From Pseudomonas botevensis (GTDB lineage Bacteria > Pseudomonadota > Gammaproteobacteria > Pseudomonadales > Pseudomonadaceae), in the NCBI RefSeq assembly GCF_019145475.1, contig NZ_JAHTKI010000007.1:62001-126000 (forward strand): a DNA stretch of 64,000 bases. Direction: 5' to 3'. A model generated the notes under the pieces. The model made no database searches and was not told where the DNA came from. It was given only the letters and a program-made list of their open reading frames with translations. Position 1 is the stretch's first letter. Each line of letters begins with the position of its first letter. The position numbers and the translations under genes are program-made. This document shows positions 1 through 9,187 of the stretch, piece after piece.

Positions 1-797
1 GCCTGGGCCTGCGCTATCAGGTGACGCCGGATCTGCAACTGTTCGGCAATCTCAGCCGTTCGGTGGAAGCGCCGCACCCGTGGTCGCTGATCTACAGCTC
101 CAACATCCGCTTTGGGCCGGGCAACGGTGCGGCCACCGGCACCCAGCGCGACCCGATCAAACTGCAAAACCAGACCGCGACCACCCTGGAACTCGGCGGT
201 CGCGGCGACAGTACGCTGGGCGAATGGAGCCTGGCCTGGTACTACGCGCAAGTGCGCCACGAACTGCTTTCGGTATTGCCGGACGCCAACGCCACCACGC
301 CTTATGAACTCAACGCCAGCCCCACGGTGCATCAAGGCGTCGAAGCCAGTCTGCAGAGCCATCTGTGGACGGCCAACGACGGCGGCCAGTTGAGCCTGCG
401 TCAGGCCTACACCTTCAGCGACTTCCACTACCGCGACGACGAGCGCTTCGGCGACAACCGCCTGCCGGGCCTGCCGATGCATTACTACCAGGGCGAGTTG
501 CGCTACGACTGGCCGCAGGGTTTCTTCGCGGCACTGAACACGCAGTTGTCGTCGAAAGTCGCGGTGGATTACGCCAACAGTTATTACGCCGACCCGTACG
601 CCACTTTCGGCGCCACCCTGGGCTACAACGCGCCCAAGGGTGACTGGCAGACCTGGCTGGATATGCGCAACCTGACCGACCAGCGTTACGCCGCGACCGT
701 CACCCCGGGCTACGACGACAAAGGCCTGGACGCGGCGCGTTCGACGCCGGGGGAAGGCATGGCGATGTATGTCGGGGTGTCGTGGAGTTTGCGCTGA
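1..797 (+). CDS. TonB-dependent outer-membrane receptor, C-terminal part (5' end outside window)
   Basis: The reading frame is open from base 3 and lacks a start inside the window, so only the last ~265 residues are seen. They read as alternating beta-strands and turns rich in aromatic residues, with the receptor-barrel signature NLTDQRYAAT about 35 residues before the end. This is how the plug-and-barrel TonB receptors for ferric siderophores, haem or other nutrients finish. The protein ends in SWSLR rather than the usual terminal F or W. A good hairpin terminator follows. The substrate cannot be told from this fragment. Confidence 0.85.
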   Translation, partial: LGLRYQVTPDLQLFGNLSRSVEAPHPWSLIYSSNIRFGPGNGAATGTQRDPIKLQNQTATTLELGGRGDSTLGEWSLAWYYAQVRHELLSVLPDANATTPYELNASPTVHQGVEASLQSHLWTANDGGQLSLRQAYTFSDFHYRDDERFGDNRLPGLPMHYYQGELRYDWPQGFFAALNTQLSSKVAVDYANSYYADPYATFGATLGYNAPKGDWQTWLDMRNLTDQRYAATVTPGYDDKGLDAARSTPGEGMAMYVGVSWSLR

Positions 798-837
798 GGA
801 CTGGCGGGCTGTTTAACCGTTGACTCGCCGGGTAAAA

Positions 838-862
838 CCGGCAAAATCGCCGGCCTTTTTTC
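838..862 (+). terminator. Intrinsic terminator after the TonB receptor
   Basis: A CCGGC / GCCGG stem with a 6-base AAAATC loop is followed directly by CCTTTTTT. It sits 40 bases after the receptor stop and just before the next gene's ribosome binding site. Confidence 0.7.
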
Positions 863-878
863 GCGACAGGAAGTCTCC

Positions 879-1415
879 ATGCAACGGATTGTGATTCTAG
901 GAAATGCCGGTAGTGGCAAATCCACTCTCGCCCGCAGACTCGGCGAACGCCTAGGGCTACCGGTGGTGCACCTGGATACGCTGTTCTGGGAACCCGACTG
1001 GACCGAGCCCGATGCAGAAGAGTTTCGTGAACGGGTTCGCGAAGCGGTCATGCCAGATGCCTGGATTTGCGAAGGCAACTACTCCCGACGCACGTTCGAC
1101 CTGCGCCTGCCGCGCGCGGACCTGATCATCTGGCTCGATACGCCGCGCCTCACTTGCTTGATTCGGGTGTTCATCCGCAGCGTCATGAACCGCCCTCGCC
1201 CCGACCTGCCAGCCGGCTGCACGGAAAAACTCAACCGGGCCTTCCTGACATTTCTTGGGTTCGTCTGGGCCTTTGATCGCGCCTATCGCCCCGGTATCGA
1301 GTCGGTGCGCCTTGCCACCGCGCCAGAGATTCCGGTATTGCACCTGCGGGACAAACGACAGATCGCCGCGTTTGTCGAAGGGCTGCGCGCAATGCCCGGG
1401 ACTTGCCCGGAATAG
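879..1415 (+). CDS. P-loop kinase-like protein (adenylate kinase / FlaR-type topology-modulation family)
   Basis: A 178-residue soluble protein that opens with a beta-strand and a Walker A motif, GNAGSGKST, at residues 8-16. It continues with VVHLDTLFWEPDW, a pattern typical of the adenylate-kinase-like family often labelled DNA topology modulation protein FlaR. ADLIIWLDTP in the middle fits a Walker B-like strand. A ribosome binding site (AGGAAG) lies 7 bases before the ATG. The family probably phosphorylates a small molecule, but its substrate is unknown; the FlaR label is historical. It stands alone between a terminator and the next gene. Confidence 0.8.
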   Translation: MQRIVILGNAGSGKSTLARRLGERLGLPVVHLDTLFWEPDWTEPDAEEFRERVREAVMPDAWICEGNYSRRTFDLRLPRADLIIWLDTPRLTCLIRVFIRSVMNRPRPDLPAGCTEKLNRAFLTFLGFVWAFDRAYRPGIESVRLATAPEIPVLHLRDKRQIAAFVEGLRAMPGTCPE

Positions 1416-1524
1416 AGACTTCATTGGCAATCCGCTGCTGTTCTGTGGTGTCCTGTCAGGCAGGAACCCGAGGTTCTGACCCGGGTCCACGTCATCTCAG
1501 CCAGCAAACAATGAGGTCTGCTTC

Positions 1525-2364
1525 ATGAGCAAAGCGTCTTACGTTCCGCCCAAGGTCTGGAAACACGAAGCGCCGTCCGGTGGACAGTTCGCCAGTATCA
1601 ACCGCCCGGTGGCCGGGCCGACCCATGACAAGACCCTGCCAGTTGGCAAGCATCCGTTGCAGTTGTATTCGCTTGCCACGCCCAATGGCGTGAAAGTGAC
1701 GATCCTGCTCGAAGAACTGTTGGCGCTCGGACACACCGAAGCCGAGTACGACGCCTGGCTGATTCGCATCGGCGAGGGCGACCAGTTCTCCAGTGGTTTT
1801 GTCGAGGTCAATCCGAACTCGAAGATTCCGGCGCTGCTGGATCGCAGCGTGGAACCACCGATTCGCGTCTTCGAATCAGGTTCGATCCTGCTGTATCTCG
1901 CGGAAAAATTCGGCGCTTTGCTGCCCAAGGACCCGGCCGGCCGCGCCGAAACCCTGAACTGGCTGTTCTGGCAGATGGGTTCGGCACCTTATCTGGGCGG
2001 TGGCTTCGGGCATTTCTATGCCTATGCGCCGGAGAAGTTCGAATACGCGATCAACCGTTTCACCATGGAAGCCAAACGGCAGCTGGATGTGCTGGACCGA
2101 CGCCTGGCCGAAAGCAAGTACCTGGCGGGCGACAGCTACACCATCGCCGACATCGCGGTCTGGCCGTGGTATGGCCAACTGGTGCGCAACAACGTCTACT
2201 CGGCCGCCGAGTTCCTGGCCGCCCATGAGTACACCCATGTGCAGCGCTGGGCGGAAGAAATCGCCAAGCGGCCGGCGGTACTGCGCGGGCAGCGGGTCAA
2301 CCGCACCTGGGGCGATGAAGACAAACAGTTGCCGGAACGGCATCAGGCGTCTGATCTGGATTGA
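1525..2364 (+). CDS. yghU: Glutathione S-transferase family protein, YghU type (disulfide-bond oxidoreductase)
   Basis: 279 residues, close to the 288 of E. coli YghU, which binds two glutathiones and reduces disulfides. Recognisable family features are the long N-terminal extension with YVPPKVW and GGQFASINRPVAG, the thioredoxin-fold start LQLYSLATPNGVKVTILLEE, the NPNSKIPAL cis-proline turn, ESGSILLYLAEKFG, and the helical C-terminal domain with YTIADIAVWPW. A GAGG ribosome binding site sits 8 bases before the ATG. A strong hairpin terminator follows within 20 bases. The role is probably cytoplasmic redox or detoxification chemistry. Confidence 0.9.
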   Translation: MSKASYVPPKVWKHEAPSGGQFASINRPVAGPTHDKTLPVGKHPLQLYSLATPNGVKVTILLEELLALGHTEAEYDAWLIRIGEGDQFSSGFVEVNPNSKIPALLDRSVEPPIRVFESGSILLYLAEKFGALLPKDPAGRAETLNWLFWQMGSAPYLGGGFGHFYAYAPEKFEYAINRFTMEAKRQLDVLDRRLAESKYLAGDSYTIADIAVWPWYGQLVRNNVYSAAEFLAAHEYTHVQRWAEEIAKRPAVLRGQRVNRTWGDEDKQLPERHQASDLD

Positions 2365-2380
2365 TCCTATGCGCATATGA

Positions 2381-2417
2381 AACAGGGCCTCAGCCGCATT
2401 CCGGCTGAGGCCCTGTT
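2381..2417. terminator. Long hairpin terminator between convergent genes
   Basis: A perfect 16-bp stem (AACAGGGCCTCAGCCG and its complement) with a 5-base loop, followed on the plus strand by GTTTTAA. It lies between the convergent yghU-like and hydrolase genes and probably serves both. Confidence 0.85.
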
Positions 2418-2434
2418 GTTTTAACGAGCGCGAA

Positions 2435-3211
2435 CTACTTCGCGACCGCCGCTTTTTCAATCAACCGGGCAACCGCCTCCGGGTGTGAAACCATCACCAC
2501 ATGGGAGCCACCCTTCACCACTTCTATCGCTTTGGCGTCGGCGCGTTTGGCCATGAACGCCATTGCCTGCGGTGGAATGTTCTTGTCTTTATCGCCGTAG
2601 ATGTACCAGGACGGAATGTGCTTCCAGGCCGGGGCACCGGACTGTTCGTTGAGCGCCGCTTCAGTGACCGGGCGTTGCGTAGCCGCCATCAGCGCCGCTT
2701 GCGCGGCAGGCACGTCGGCCGCGAACTGGTCATGAAACTTGTCCTGCTGGATGTACAGATCCTTGCCGCCGTCAGCCAGTGCGACCGGCGCCGCCAGCGT
2801 CGGGCCGAGGGTGCTGCCCGGGAACTTGCCGGCCAGCCCGGCGACGGTCTCGCCCTGCTCCGGCGCGAAAGCGCTGACGTACACCAGTGCTTTGACATTC
2901 GGCCGGTCATTGGCCGCCTCGCTGATGACGTTGCCGCCGTAGGAGTGCCCGACCAATACGACCGGCGACTTGATGCTCGCCAGCAGCGCGGAAACCTCTG
3001 CGCCATCGCCTTTGACGCTGCGCAATGGATTGGCCGCTGCCACCACCGCGTAGCCATCCTTTTCCAGAATCTTTGCCACGCCGTTCCAGCTGGAGGCATC
3101 GGCAAAGGCCCCGTGTACCAGAACGACAGTGGGTTTTTCGGACTGGGCGAAAGCGTGGGCGCCTGCAAACAGGCTGCCGGCGACCGCCAATGCCGTGATC
3201 AGTTTTTTCAT
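2435..3211 (-). CDS. Secreted/periplasmic alpha/beta hydrolase
   Basis: 258 residues starting at the ATG at 3211, chosen because AAGGAG lies 7 bases upstream and because it places a clean signal peptide (MKKLITALAVAGSLFAGAHAFAQ) at the N-terminus; an in-frame start 20 codons upstream would bury it. The mature part begins KPTVVLVHGAFADASSW, the oxyanion-hole strand of alpha/beta hydrolases, and has the nucleophile elbow GHSYGG; late Asp and His residues (YGDKD, GGSHVVM) complete a triad. It resembles salicylate-esterase/MES-like hydrolases found widely in pseudomonads. Substrate unknown. It is monocistronic. Confidence 0.88.
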   Translation of the reverse strand: MKKLITALAVAGSLFAGAHAFAQSEKPTVVLVHGAFADASSWNGVAKILEKDGYAVVAAANPLRSVKGDGAEVSALLASIKSPVVLVGHSYGGNVISEAANDRPNVKALVYVSAFAPEQGETVAGLAGKFPGSTLGPTLAAPVALADGGKDLYIQQDKFHDQFAADVPAAQAALMAATQRPVTEAALNEQSGAPAWKHIPSWYIYGDKDKNIPPQAMAFMAKRADAKAIEVVKGGSHVVMVSHPEAVARLIEKAAVAK

Positions 3212-3486
3212 TGCGAACTCCTTGAGCGATTGAGCGAAGCGGATGAGGTTCTTCGAGCCCGGCAGGGCCAAAGTCGTGCGATGGGCGGTTTACCAGTTCA
3301 TGACGATGTCTCCGGACGTTGAAAGATCCAACCAGGCGACTGGTGTTGCCTCGTTGGAGCTCATTTGACGTCGCGCAGGTATCTCGTGTGTGTCACTGAC
3401 AGGGGTAAAAGAATCGGCACGTATCGTTGGCGCGGGCGGATACACAGAGATACATATCGCCCGCATCCTTCAGGACCCGGAAGCAC
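3212..3486. other. Intergenic region, no gene seen
   Basis: 275 bases between two minus-strand genes. It holds the ribosome binding site and presumably the promoter of the hydrolase. No convincing terminator, RNA or coding frame was seen; overlapping plus-strand frames here run into the gene on the other side and look like shadows. Confidence 0.4.
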
Positions 3487-6240
3487 TCAATCCCGGGAGT
3501 TTTCCATTGCGGCAAACCCACGCTCCAGGTCTTCAATCAGCGCCTCGACATCCTCCAGACCGATGTGCAAGCGCAGCACCGGGCTCTCGATACGGTCTTC
3601 CTGGCGTTCGGCGAGCGTGACCAGACTTTCGTAACCACCCCAGGACGCGCCCAGGCCGAATACCCGCAGCGCATCGATGAAGCGTTCCAGTTGAGCGGTA
3701 TCCGCCTGCTGTAATTCGAACGACAGCAGGCCATTGCTGCCGTTGAAATCGCGTTTCCACAACGCGTGCCCGGGATGCTCCAGCAATGCAGGATGGAACA
3801 CCCGCGTCACTTCAGGACGAGCTTGTAACCAGTGGGCGATTTCCAGCGCCTGGCGTTCATGGACTTCCATGCGCGCAGCCAGGGTTCGCGCACCACGCAG
3901 CACCAGATAGGCATCGTCGGGGCTGACCGTGGAACCGAAGGCATCGCTCATCGACGCCAGTGGCTGCCAGACGTCCTCGCGAGTGCAGACGCTGCCCATG
4001 ACCACATCGCTGTGGCCGCTCAGGTACTTGGTCAATGCCATGATCGAGATGTCCGCGCCCAGCGTCAGCGGCCGGTACAGGTAAGCCGAGCCCCAGGTGT
4101 TGTCCACTGCCAGCAAAATCCCCCGGGGCTTGCACAGGGCAGCGATGGCCGGCAGGTCACTGAGTTCGTAGAGCAAGGAGCCTGGCACTTCGGTGTAGAC
4201 CATCCGGGTGTTGCTTTGCAGTTGCGCCGCCAACGTGCTGCCGTCGGCCTTGAAGTAATCGACCTGAATGCCGAACGGCTGCAAAAACTCCGCTGCCAGA
4301 CGCCGCACCGGGGCGTAGACCGCGTCGGTGATCAACAGGTGATCGCCGGGGCGCAGGTAGGCCAGGAATGTCTGCGCGACCGCCGCCAGACCGGTGCCGA
4401 ACAATCGCGTGCGATAGCCGCCCTCCAGCGCCGTGACCAGATCCTCCAGGGCGAACGCTGTAGGGTTGCCTCGAGCGCCGTAGCTCAACACTCGTTCGGT
4501 GTCGCGGCGCCGACGGGCATCGCGCATGTGCGCCAGGTTGTCGAACAGCACGGTACTCAGGCGGGTGACCGGTACGTTGACCCCACGCGGGCCGCTACCG
4601 CTTTCAGGACGCGCCGCATGAACCAGCCGGGTGCGTACTCGCGGGTTTTCGCTGGCCTGGGAAGGTGCCGTCAGCGGTTTGAGGCTGGCAATTTCGTCGT
4701 CGCTCATTTGCGCCAACAGACCGATTTCCCAGGCCAGATACTGACGCGCCGCGTCCTTGTTGCCGGAATGGCGGTCGTGGGTAAAGAACAGAAAATCGAT
4801 GCACTCGCGATCCTCAGGGATGCCAGCGTCGGCCTGCACGCTCTGGCCCGCCGCACGCCACGCCTGAAGCCCGCCATCCAGCAAACGCACCTCGGCACGC
4901 TGGGCCGCTGGCAACTCCAGAACCGCCAGCGCAGCTATCGCCGGATCGTCTGCCAGCAGCACCAACGGCCGTGCTTCCCCCGCAACTGCCGCCGCCAGCA
5001 GCGGCCGGATCGACCAGCGTGAACCCGTGATATGCCCTTGGCGATAGACCATGCTCGGACGCAGATCCACCACGGCTACGGTTCGGTCTTTGAGCGCATC
5101 GGCCAGTGCCTGCGCCGAAATCAGCGGCACGCTCTGCTGCACGGTAACCGTACTCGCGGAGATCGCCAGACCGCTGTCCGTGCCGCCTGCCAGCACATAG
5201 GCCTCATGCCCCAATTGCCGCAGCCAACTGGCAATGATCGGCGCACGCACGCCCTCGCTGTCGAACACCACCACCCGCGCCCGCCGCACGCCGATATACA
5301 GATCGGTGGATTGAACCAGTTGTCCGCCCGGCGTGTGTTGCGCGCCGGGCAAACTGCCGACGGCGTATTCCTCGGCGGTGCGAACGTCGCACAAAAACAC
5401 ACTGCGTCCTGATTCCCCGGCCCATCGGGCGACTTCGGCGGCTTCGACGGTTTTCACTCCGGCGCGCTCGGCCAGGCGATTGGCCGCCCGTTGTCGGACC
5501 TCCAGCGCGTCACCGGACACCTGCTCGGCATAGCGGCGAGTGCTGCCATGTTCCAGCTGGAAATCTTCCAGATACCAGCCTTGAGTGCCGTTCTCCAGGG
5601 CATAGACCGGGTTCTTCAGCCCCAGATTGATCAGGGTCTGCGCGCCGATGATGCTGCGGGTCCGACCGGCGCAGTTGATGACGATCGGTGTGCTGTCATC
5701 CGGCAGCAGATCGTGAATGCGATAACCCAGTTCGCCGTTCGGGCAGCAGATCGCCCCGGGAATGGTCATCTTGCGATATTCCTCGAACGGCCTTCCGTCC
5801 ACCATCACCAGCGGCTCGCCCCGCGCCTGCCATTGAGCCAGCTGCTGCGCGGTGACGTGCGGCGTATGGCTGGCTTCCTCGACCAGCTCACCAAATGCCT
5901 TGGATGGCACATGCACCCCGGCAAACAACTGATAACCCGCCGCTTGCCAGCCATCGGCACCGCCGGCGAGCCGATGTACGCGGTCGTAGCCCAGCGCCTG
6001 AAGGCGTTCTGCGCAACGCGCCGCAAGCGTCCCGTCATCCTGGTCGTAAATCACCAGTCTCACCCGGGGATCGGGCGCCAGACGCGCCACCTCCAGCTCC
6101 AGTCGGCTGTAGGGCAGATTGACCCCGTAAAACAGATGAGCTTCGCCGTACTGGCCGTGCTCGCGCACATCGAACAGGGCTATTTCCTGCCCGTCGAACA
6201 GCCACTGCTGCAGCTGCTCCGGGGATACGCTCTGGCTCAT
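3487..6240 (-). CDS. Fusion of four rhodanese domains with a cystathionine beta-lyase-type PLP enzyme
   Basis: 917 residues. Residues 1-510 contain four rhodanese-like domains (about 5-105, 125-230, 262-365, 370-470). Only the second has the catalytic cysteine (C190 in NCAGRTR); the matching loops of domains 1, 3 and 4 carry Asp (for example D66 in IYDQDDG, D327 in VFDSEG), so those domains are probably non-catalytic. After a linker around 520-535, residues 536-917 form a Cys/Met-metabolism PLP enzyme with SYGARGNPT, the AVDNTWGSAY strand, and the PLP lysine K738 in ALTKYLSGHSD. The beta-lyase would release sulfur that the rhodanese half could accept (inference). There is a four-base overlap with the dioxygenase gene upstream. 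In relatives I expect these two halves as separate genes; the frame through the junction has no stop and no ATG. Confidence 0.88.
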   Translation of the reverse strand: MSQSVSPEQLQQWLFDGQEIALFDVREHGQYGEAHLFYGVNLPYSRLELEVARLAPDPRVRLVIYDQDDGTLAARCAERLQALGYDRVHRLAGGADGWQAAGYQLFAGVHVPSKAFGELVEEASHTPHVTAQQLAQWQARGEPLVMVDGRPFEEYRKMTIPGAICCPNGELGYRIHDLLPDDSTPIVINCAGRTRSIIGAQTLINLGLKNPVYALENGTQGWYLEDFQLEHGSTRRYAEQVSGDALEVRQRAANRLAERAGVKTVEAAEVARWAGESGRSVFLCDVRTAEEYAVGSLPGAQHTPGGQLVQSTDLYIGVRRARVVVFDSEGVRAPIIASWLRQLGHEAYVLAGGTDSGLAISASTVTVQQSVPLISAQALADALKDRTVAVVDLRPSMVYRQGHITGSRWSIRPLLAAAVAGEARPLVLLADDPAIAALAVLELPAAQRAEVRLLDGGLQAWRAAGQSVQADAGIPEDRECIDFLFFTHDRHSGNKDAARQYLAWEIGLLAQMSDDEIASLKPLTAPSQASENPRVRTRLVHAARPESGSGPRGVNVPVTRLSTVLFDNLAHMRDARRRRDTERVLSYGARGNPTAFALEDLVTALEGGYRTRLFGTGLAAVAQTFLAYLRPGDHLLITDAVYAPVRRLAAEFLQPFGIQVDYFKADGSTLAAQLQSNTRMVYTEVPGSLLYELSDLPAIAALCKPRGILLAVDNTWGSAYLYRPLTLGADISIMALTKYLSGHSDVVMGSVCTREDVWQPLASMSDAFGSTVSPDDAYLVLRGARTLAARMEVHERQALEIAHWLQARPEVTRVFHPALLEHPGHALWKRDFNGSNGLLSFELQQADTAQLERFIDALRVFGLGASWGGYESLVTLAERQEDRIESPVLRLHIGLEDVEALIEDLERGFAAMENSRD

Positions 6241-6833
6241 GGGTAGGCCTTGATCGAAGGCGCCATTTGCGAGGCGTTGTAGTTGAGAATGCGCCCGTCG
6301 GCCTCGACGCCGTAGCGGCCGTTGAGGGATTCGAGGGGCAACCCGTAGAGATGGAAATGCAAGGTCGCCTGCTCGCCGTCCACGCGAATCCCGTGCAGAT
6401 CCTCGCCGAGGAACGAAATCGATGTGCCAGGCTGCACGACCACTTCGTTTTGCAGGTGCAACGTGGTGTAACCCGGCTCGCGGCCTTCGTCACTGCGGGC
6501 ATAGACGTAGTTGATTTCCTGACCCTCCACGGCGCTGATGATCGCCCAGGTTTCGTGGTTGTGAGGAAGGGTGCTTTTGCCCGGCAGCAGTGAATTCAGG
6601 TACAGCGTCGGCGTGTCGCCGTCATCGTTGAGACGGTAGCGAAACGCCGTGCTGCCCTGCCCCGGCACTGGCGCCGGGAACTGCTCGAAATTGAACAGAT
6701 CACGCCGCTCGGCCAGCGCTTCGAGCAACACCACGATGTCCTTCAGGGCGGCGCGGTCGACGCCGCGTTGGTTGATGACGCGGACTTTCTTCAGGAAATC
6801 CTCGATGACATCGACTCGGTTTGCGGTACTCAT
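6237..6833 (-). CDS. Cysteine dioxygenase-family cupin enzyme
   Basis: 198 residues with a single cupin. The iron ligands expected in thiol dioxygenases are visible: H91 and H93 in LPHNHETW and H147 in GEDLHGIRV. HFHLYG (H161, Y163) matches the catalytic His/Tyr region of cysteine dioxygenase. The enzyme oxidises cysteine or a similar thiol to a sulfinate with O2. It overlaps the rhodanese-lyase fusion by four bases and follows the ABC importer operon, so imported cyst(e)ine-like thiols are a reasonable substrate. It could instead act on another small thiol acid. Confidence 0.85.
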   Translation of the reverse strand: MSTANRVDVIEDFLKKVRVINQRGVDRAALKDIVVLLEALAERRDLFNFEQFPAPVPGQGSTAFRYRLNDDGDTPTLYLNSLLPGKSTLPHNHETWAIISAVEGQEINYVYARSDEGREPGYTTLHLQNEVVVQPGTSISFLGEDLHGIRVDGEQATLHFHLYGLPLESLNGRYGVEADGRILNYNASQMAPSIKAYP

Positions 6834-6848
6834 TCAAAACTCCTCGGG

Positions 6849-7685
6849 TCAGACAGACAGGCTGTAGCGGCTCAGATTGCTCAACAGGTACGGGTCGTTC
6901 GCCAGCACCGGACGGCGGCCCGGATCGCCCAGGGCATGGCGCAGAAAGGTTCGGGTACGCTCGCTCGCGGGGTTCTGGAAAATCTGCGCGGCACTTCCGT
7001 GTTCGACGATCACGCCGTTCTCGGTGAAATAGACGACGTCGCTGATTTCTTCGGCAAAGCGCATCTCATGGGTGACCAGCACGCAGGTCATGCCCTCTTC
7101 GGTCAGTTCCCGAATGACCGTCAGCACTTCGCCGACCGTCTCCGGATCGAGGGCCGAGGTCACTTCATCGAACAGAATCAGTTCCGGGCGCATCGCCAAG
7201 GCACGGGCAATCGCCACGCGTTGTTGCTGACCGCCGGACAGTTGTCCCGGATAGGCATCGGCCTTGTGTTCCAGGCGTACTTTGGCGAGTAGCGCGCGTG
7301 CGCTTTTCTCGGCGTCGCTGCGGTTGTGGCCGAGCACCTTGCGCGGCGCCACCACCAGATTCTGCAAGACCGACAGGTGCGGAAACAGGTTGTATTGCTG
7401 GAACACGAACCCCACGCGCTTGCGCAATTCGATGCGCTGCGCTTCCTGCTGCAACGTGTGGACGTCGGTGTTGCCGACGCGAATGCTGCCGCGCTGGGGC
7501 TGCAACAACCCGGTGATGCAGCGCAGGATGGTCGACTTGCCCGAGCCGGACGGACCGATGATCGACACCGCTTGCCCGCGATGAACGTCCAGGTCGATGC
7601 CTTTGAGCACCGGGTTGCCGGCAAACGACAGATGCAGATCGCGCAGCCTGACCAGCGGTTCGCCGACGGATTCAATAGAAGGCAT
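6849..7685 (-). CDS. Amino-acid-type ABC importer, ATP-binding subunit
   Basis: 278 residues with all ABC ATPase motifs: Walker A GPSGSGKST, Q-loop FVFQQYNLFPH, signature LSGGQQQRVAIARAL, Walker B LILFDEVTSALDPE, and the H-switch VTHEM. The order and wording (QQYNLFPHLSVLQNL) are those of polar-amino-acid importers such as GlnQ/HisP/TcyN. It overlaps the permease gene upstream by 14 bases, so it is translated as part of the same operon. It has a C-terminal extension of ~25 residues after the usual end (GRRPVLANDPYLLSNLSRYSLSV). Confidence 0.92.
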   Translation of the reverse strand: MPSIESVGEPLVRLRDLHLSFAGNPVLKGIDLDVHRGQAVSIIGPSGSGKSTILRCITGLLQPQRGSIRVGNTDVHTLQQEAQRIELRKRVGFVFQQYNLFPHLSVLQNLVVAPRKVLGHNRSDAEKSARALLAKVRLEHKADAYPGQLSGGQQQRVAIARALAMRPELILFDEVTSALDPETVGEVLTVIRELTEEGMTCVLVTHEMRFAEEISDVVYFTENGVIVEHGSAAQIFQNPASERTRTFLRHALGDPGRRPVLANDPYLLSNLSRYSLSV

Positions 7686-8460
7686 AACGGCGCTCCAGGG
7701 CTTGGGTGAGTCGGGAAATCGGATAGCAATAAGCGAAGAACAGCGCGAGCAGACTCAAGTAGATCACCACGGTGAACCCGGTCTTGTTCACGGTGTTGCT
7801 GGCGATCTGCGCGGTGTCGATCACGTCATGCACACCCACCAGCGACGCCAGCGCCGTGCCCATGGTGATCACCGCATACAGGTTCATCCACGGCGGCAGC
7901 ATGCGTTTGAAGCACTGCGGCAGGATGATCGAGCGGAAAATCTGGCCTCGGGTAAAGGCCAGCGAACGCGCGGCCTCCCATTGAGTGGCCGGGATCGACG
8001 CCACGGCCCCACGGAAGATTTCCGCGATGTTGGCGCTGGCCGGCAGGGCCAGGCCGATGGTGACCTTGAGCCAATCGGGAAACGCGAAGTAGACACCGCC
8101 AATGCGCAGTTCGAACGGAAACACGTAGGTGGTGAAATAGATCAGCACCAGCCACGGTGCATTACGAAAGCACTGCACCCAGATCCGCGCCGGCCAGCGC
8201 AATCCACGCAGCGGCGACAACGCCAGAGCACCCACCAACAGCCCGAGCAGCGAGCCAATGGCGATCGCCACCAGACTGATCACTATGTTCTGCGCAAAGC
8301 CTCGCGCCAGTGCCGGCGACCATTGCAGCAAAGCCTTGGACACCGGGCTTTGCAGGGCGAAATACAGCAGCGCCGCCCCCAGGCCGATCAACAGGAACAG
8401 TTTGCCGAGGTGGCGTCGCGGCCAGGCCCGCATCACCACGCCGGAAGCTTCAATGGCCAT
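7672..8460 (-). CDS. Amino-acid-type ABC importer, inner-membrane permease
   Basis: 262 residues with about five to six membrane segments and the EAA-loop of polar-amino-acid permeases (ASIPATQWEAARSLAFTRGQIF...ILPQCFKRMLPP). It overlaps the second permease gene by 11 bases and the ATPase gene by 14. It forms the transmembrane pore with the neighbouring permease, fed by the binding protein at 9188-10027. The product is long for this family because of a ~30-residue N-terminal stretch before the first helix. Confidence 0.9.
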   Translation of the reverse strand: MAIEASGVVMRAWPRRHLGKLFLLIGLGAALLYFALQSPVSKALLQWSPALARGFAQNIVISLVAIAIGSLLGLLVGALALSPLRGLRWPARIWVQCFRNAPWLVLIYFTTYVFPFELRIGGVYFAFPDWLKVTIGLALPASANIAEIFRGAVASIPATQWEAARSLAFTRGQIFRSIILPQCFKRMLPPWMNLYAVITMGTALASLVGVHDVIDTAQIASNTVNKTGFTVVIYLSLLALFFAYCYPISRLTQALERRYAFY

Positions 8461-9184
8461 AACCGGGCATCCTCAGGCGCGCTTCAAGCAAACGCCCCAC
8501 ACAATTGACGAAGAAACTTAGCAGGCCGAAAAAGCCCAGGATCAGGATCATCAGTTCCAGCACGTTGTCGCTCTGGGTCCAGATCATGATCGCGGCGTAG
8601 GTGATATCGCCCACCGCGATGGCCGATGCCACGGCGGTCATTTTCACCAGGTCAATCAGGTTGTTGATCAGTGATGGCAAGGCAAAGCGCAGTGCCAGCG
8701 GCAATTGCACATTCCACAGCAACTGCCGCTTGCTGAAGGCCAGCGAGCTGGCGGCTTCCAGCGTCACGCCCGGTACGGCCTCGATGCCGGCACGCAGGGC
8801 TTCGGCATGGAACGCGCCCTTGTGCAGGGAAATCACGATCACCACCCAGGCGAACGGCGTCAGCGGATTGGCTGCGCCAACGGCCTGGGTCAGCAGCATG
8901 TTCAGCACCAGGAACGCGCAATACAGTTGCACCAGTGTCGGCGTATTACGGGTGACTTCGATGAACACCCGGGCCGGTTTCGCCAGCCACGGGTTGCCCG
9001 AGGTCAGCATCGCCGCCAGAGCGACCCCGGCCAGCAAGCTGCCGACGATGGTGAACGCGCACAACAGCAGCGTGGTCAGCGCGCCCTGCCCCAGGGTGCC
9101 GCGCTGGAAGGCGTCGAGCAAGAAGCCGTAATTCAAACCGAGGCCGCTCGCCCAGTGGACGAAAAGCTCAAGCCAGTGCCCCAT
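8450..9184 (-). CDS. Amino-acid-type ABC importer, second inner-membrane permease
   Basis: 244 residues with hydrophobic helices from residue ~18 onward and the HisM/GlnP-type motif EVTRNTPTLVQLY, followed by an EAA loop (GIEAVPGVTLEAASSLAFSKRQ...LPLALRFALPSL). The gene starts 3 bases after the binding-protein stop and overlaps the next permease. It probably pairs with that permease as a heterodimeric channel. Confidence 0.9.
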   Translation of the reverse strand: MGHWLELFVHWASGLGLNYGFLLDAFQRGTLGQGALTTLLLCAFTIVGSLLAGVALAAMLTSGNPWLAKPARVFIEVTRNTPTLVQLYCAFLVLNMLLTQAVGAANPLTPFAWVVIVISLHKGAFHAEALRAGIEAVPGVTLEAASSLAFSKRQLLWNVQLPLALRFALPSLINNLIDLVKMTAVASAIAVGDITYAAIMIWTQSDNVLELMILILGFFGLLSFFVNCVGRLLEARLRMPGYGH

Positions 9185-9187
9185 GAC

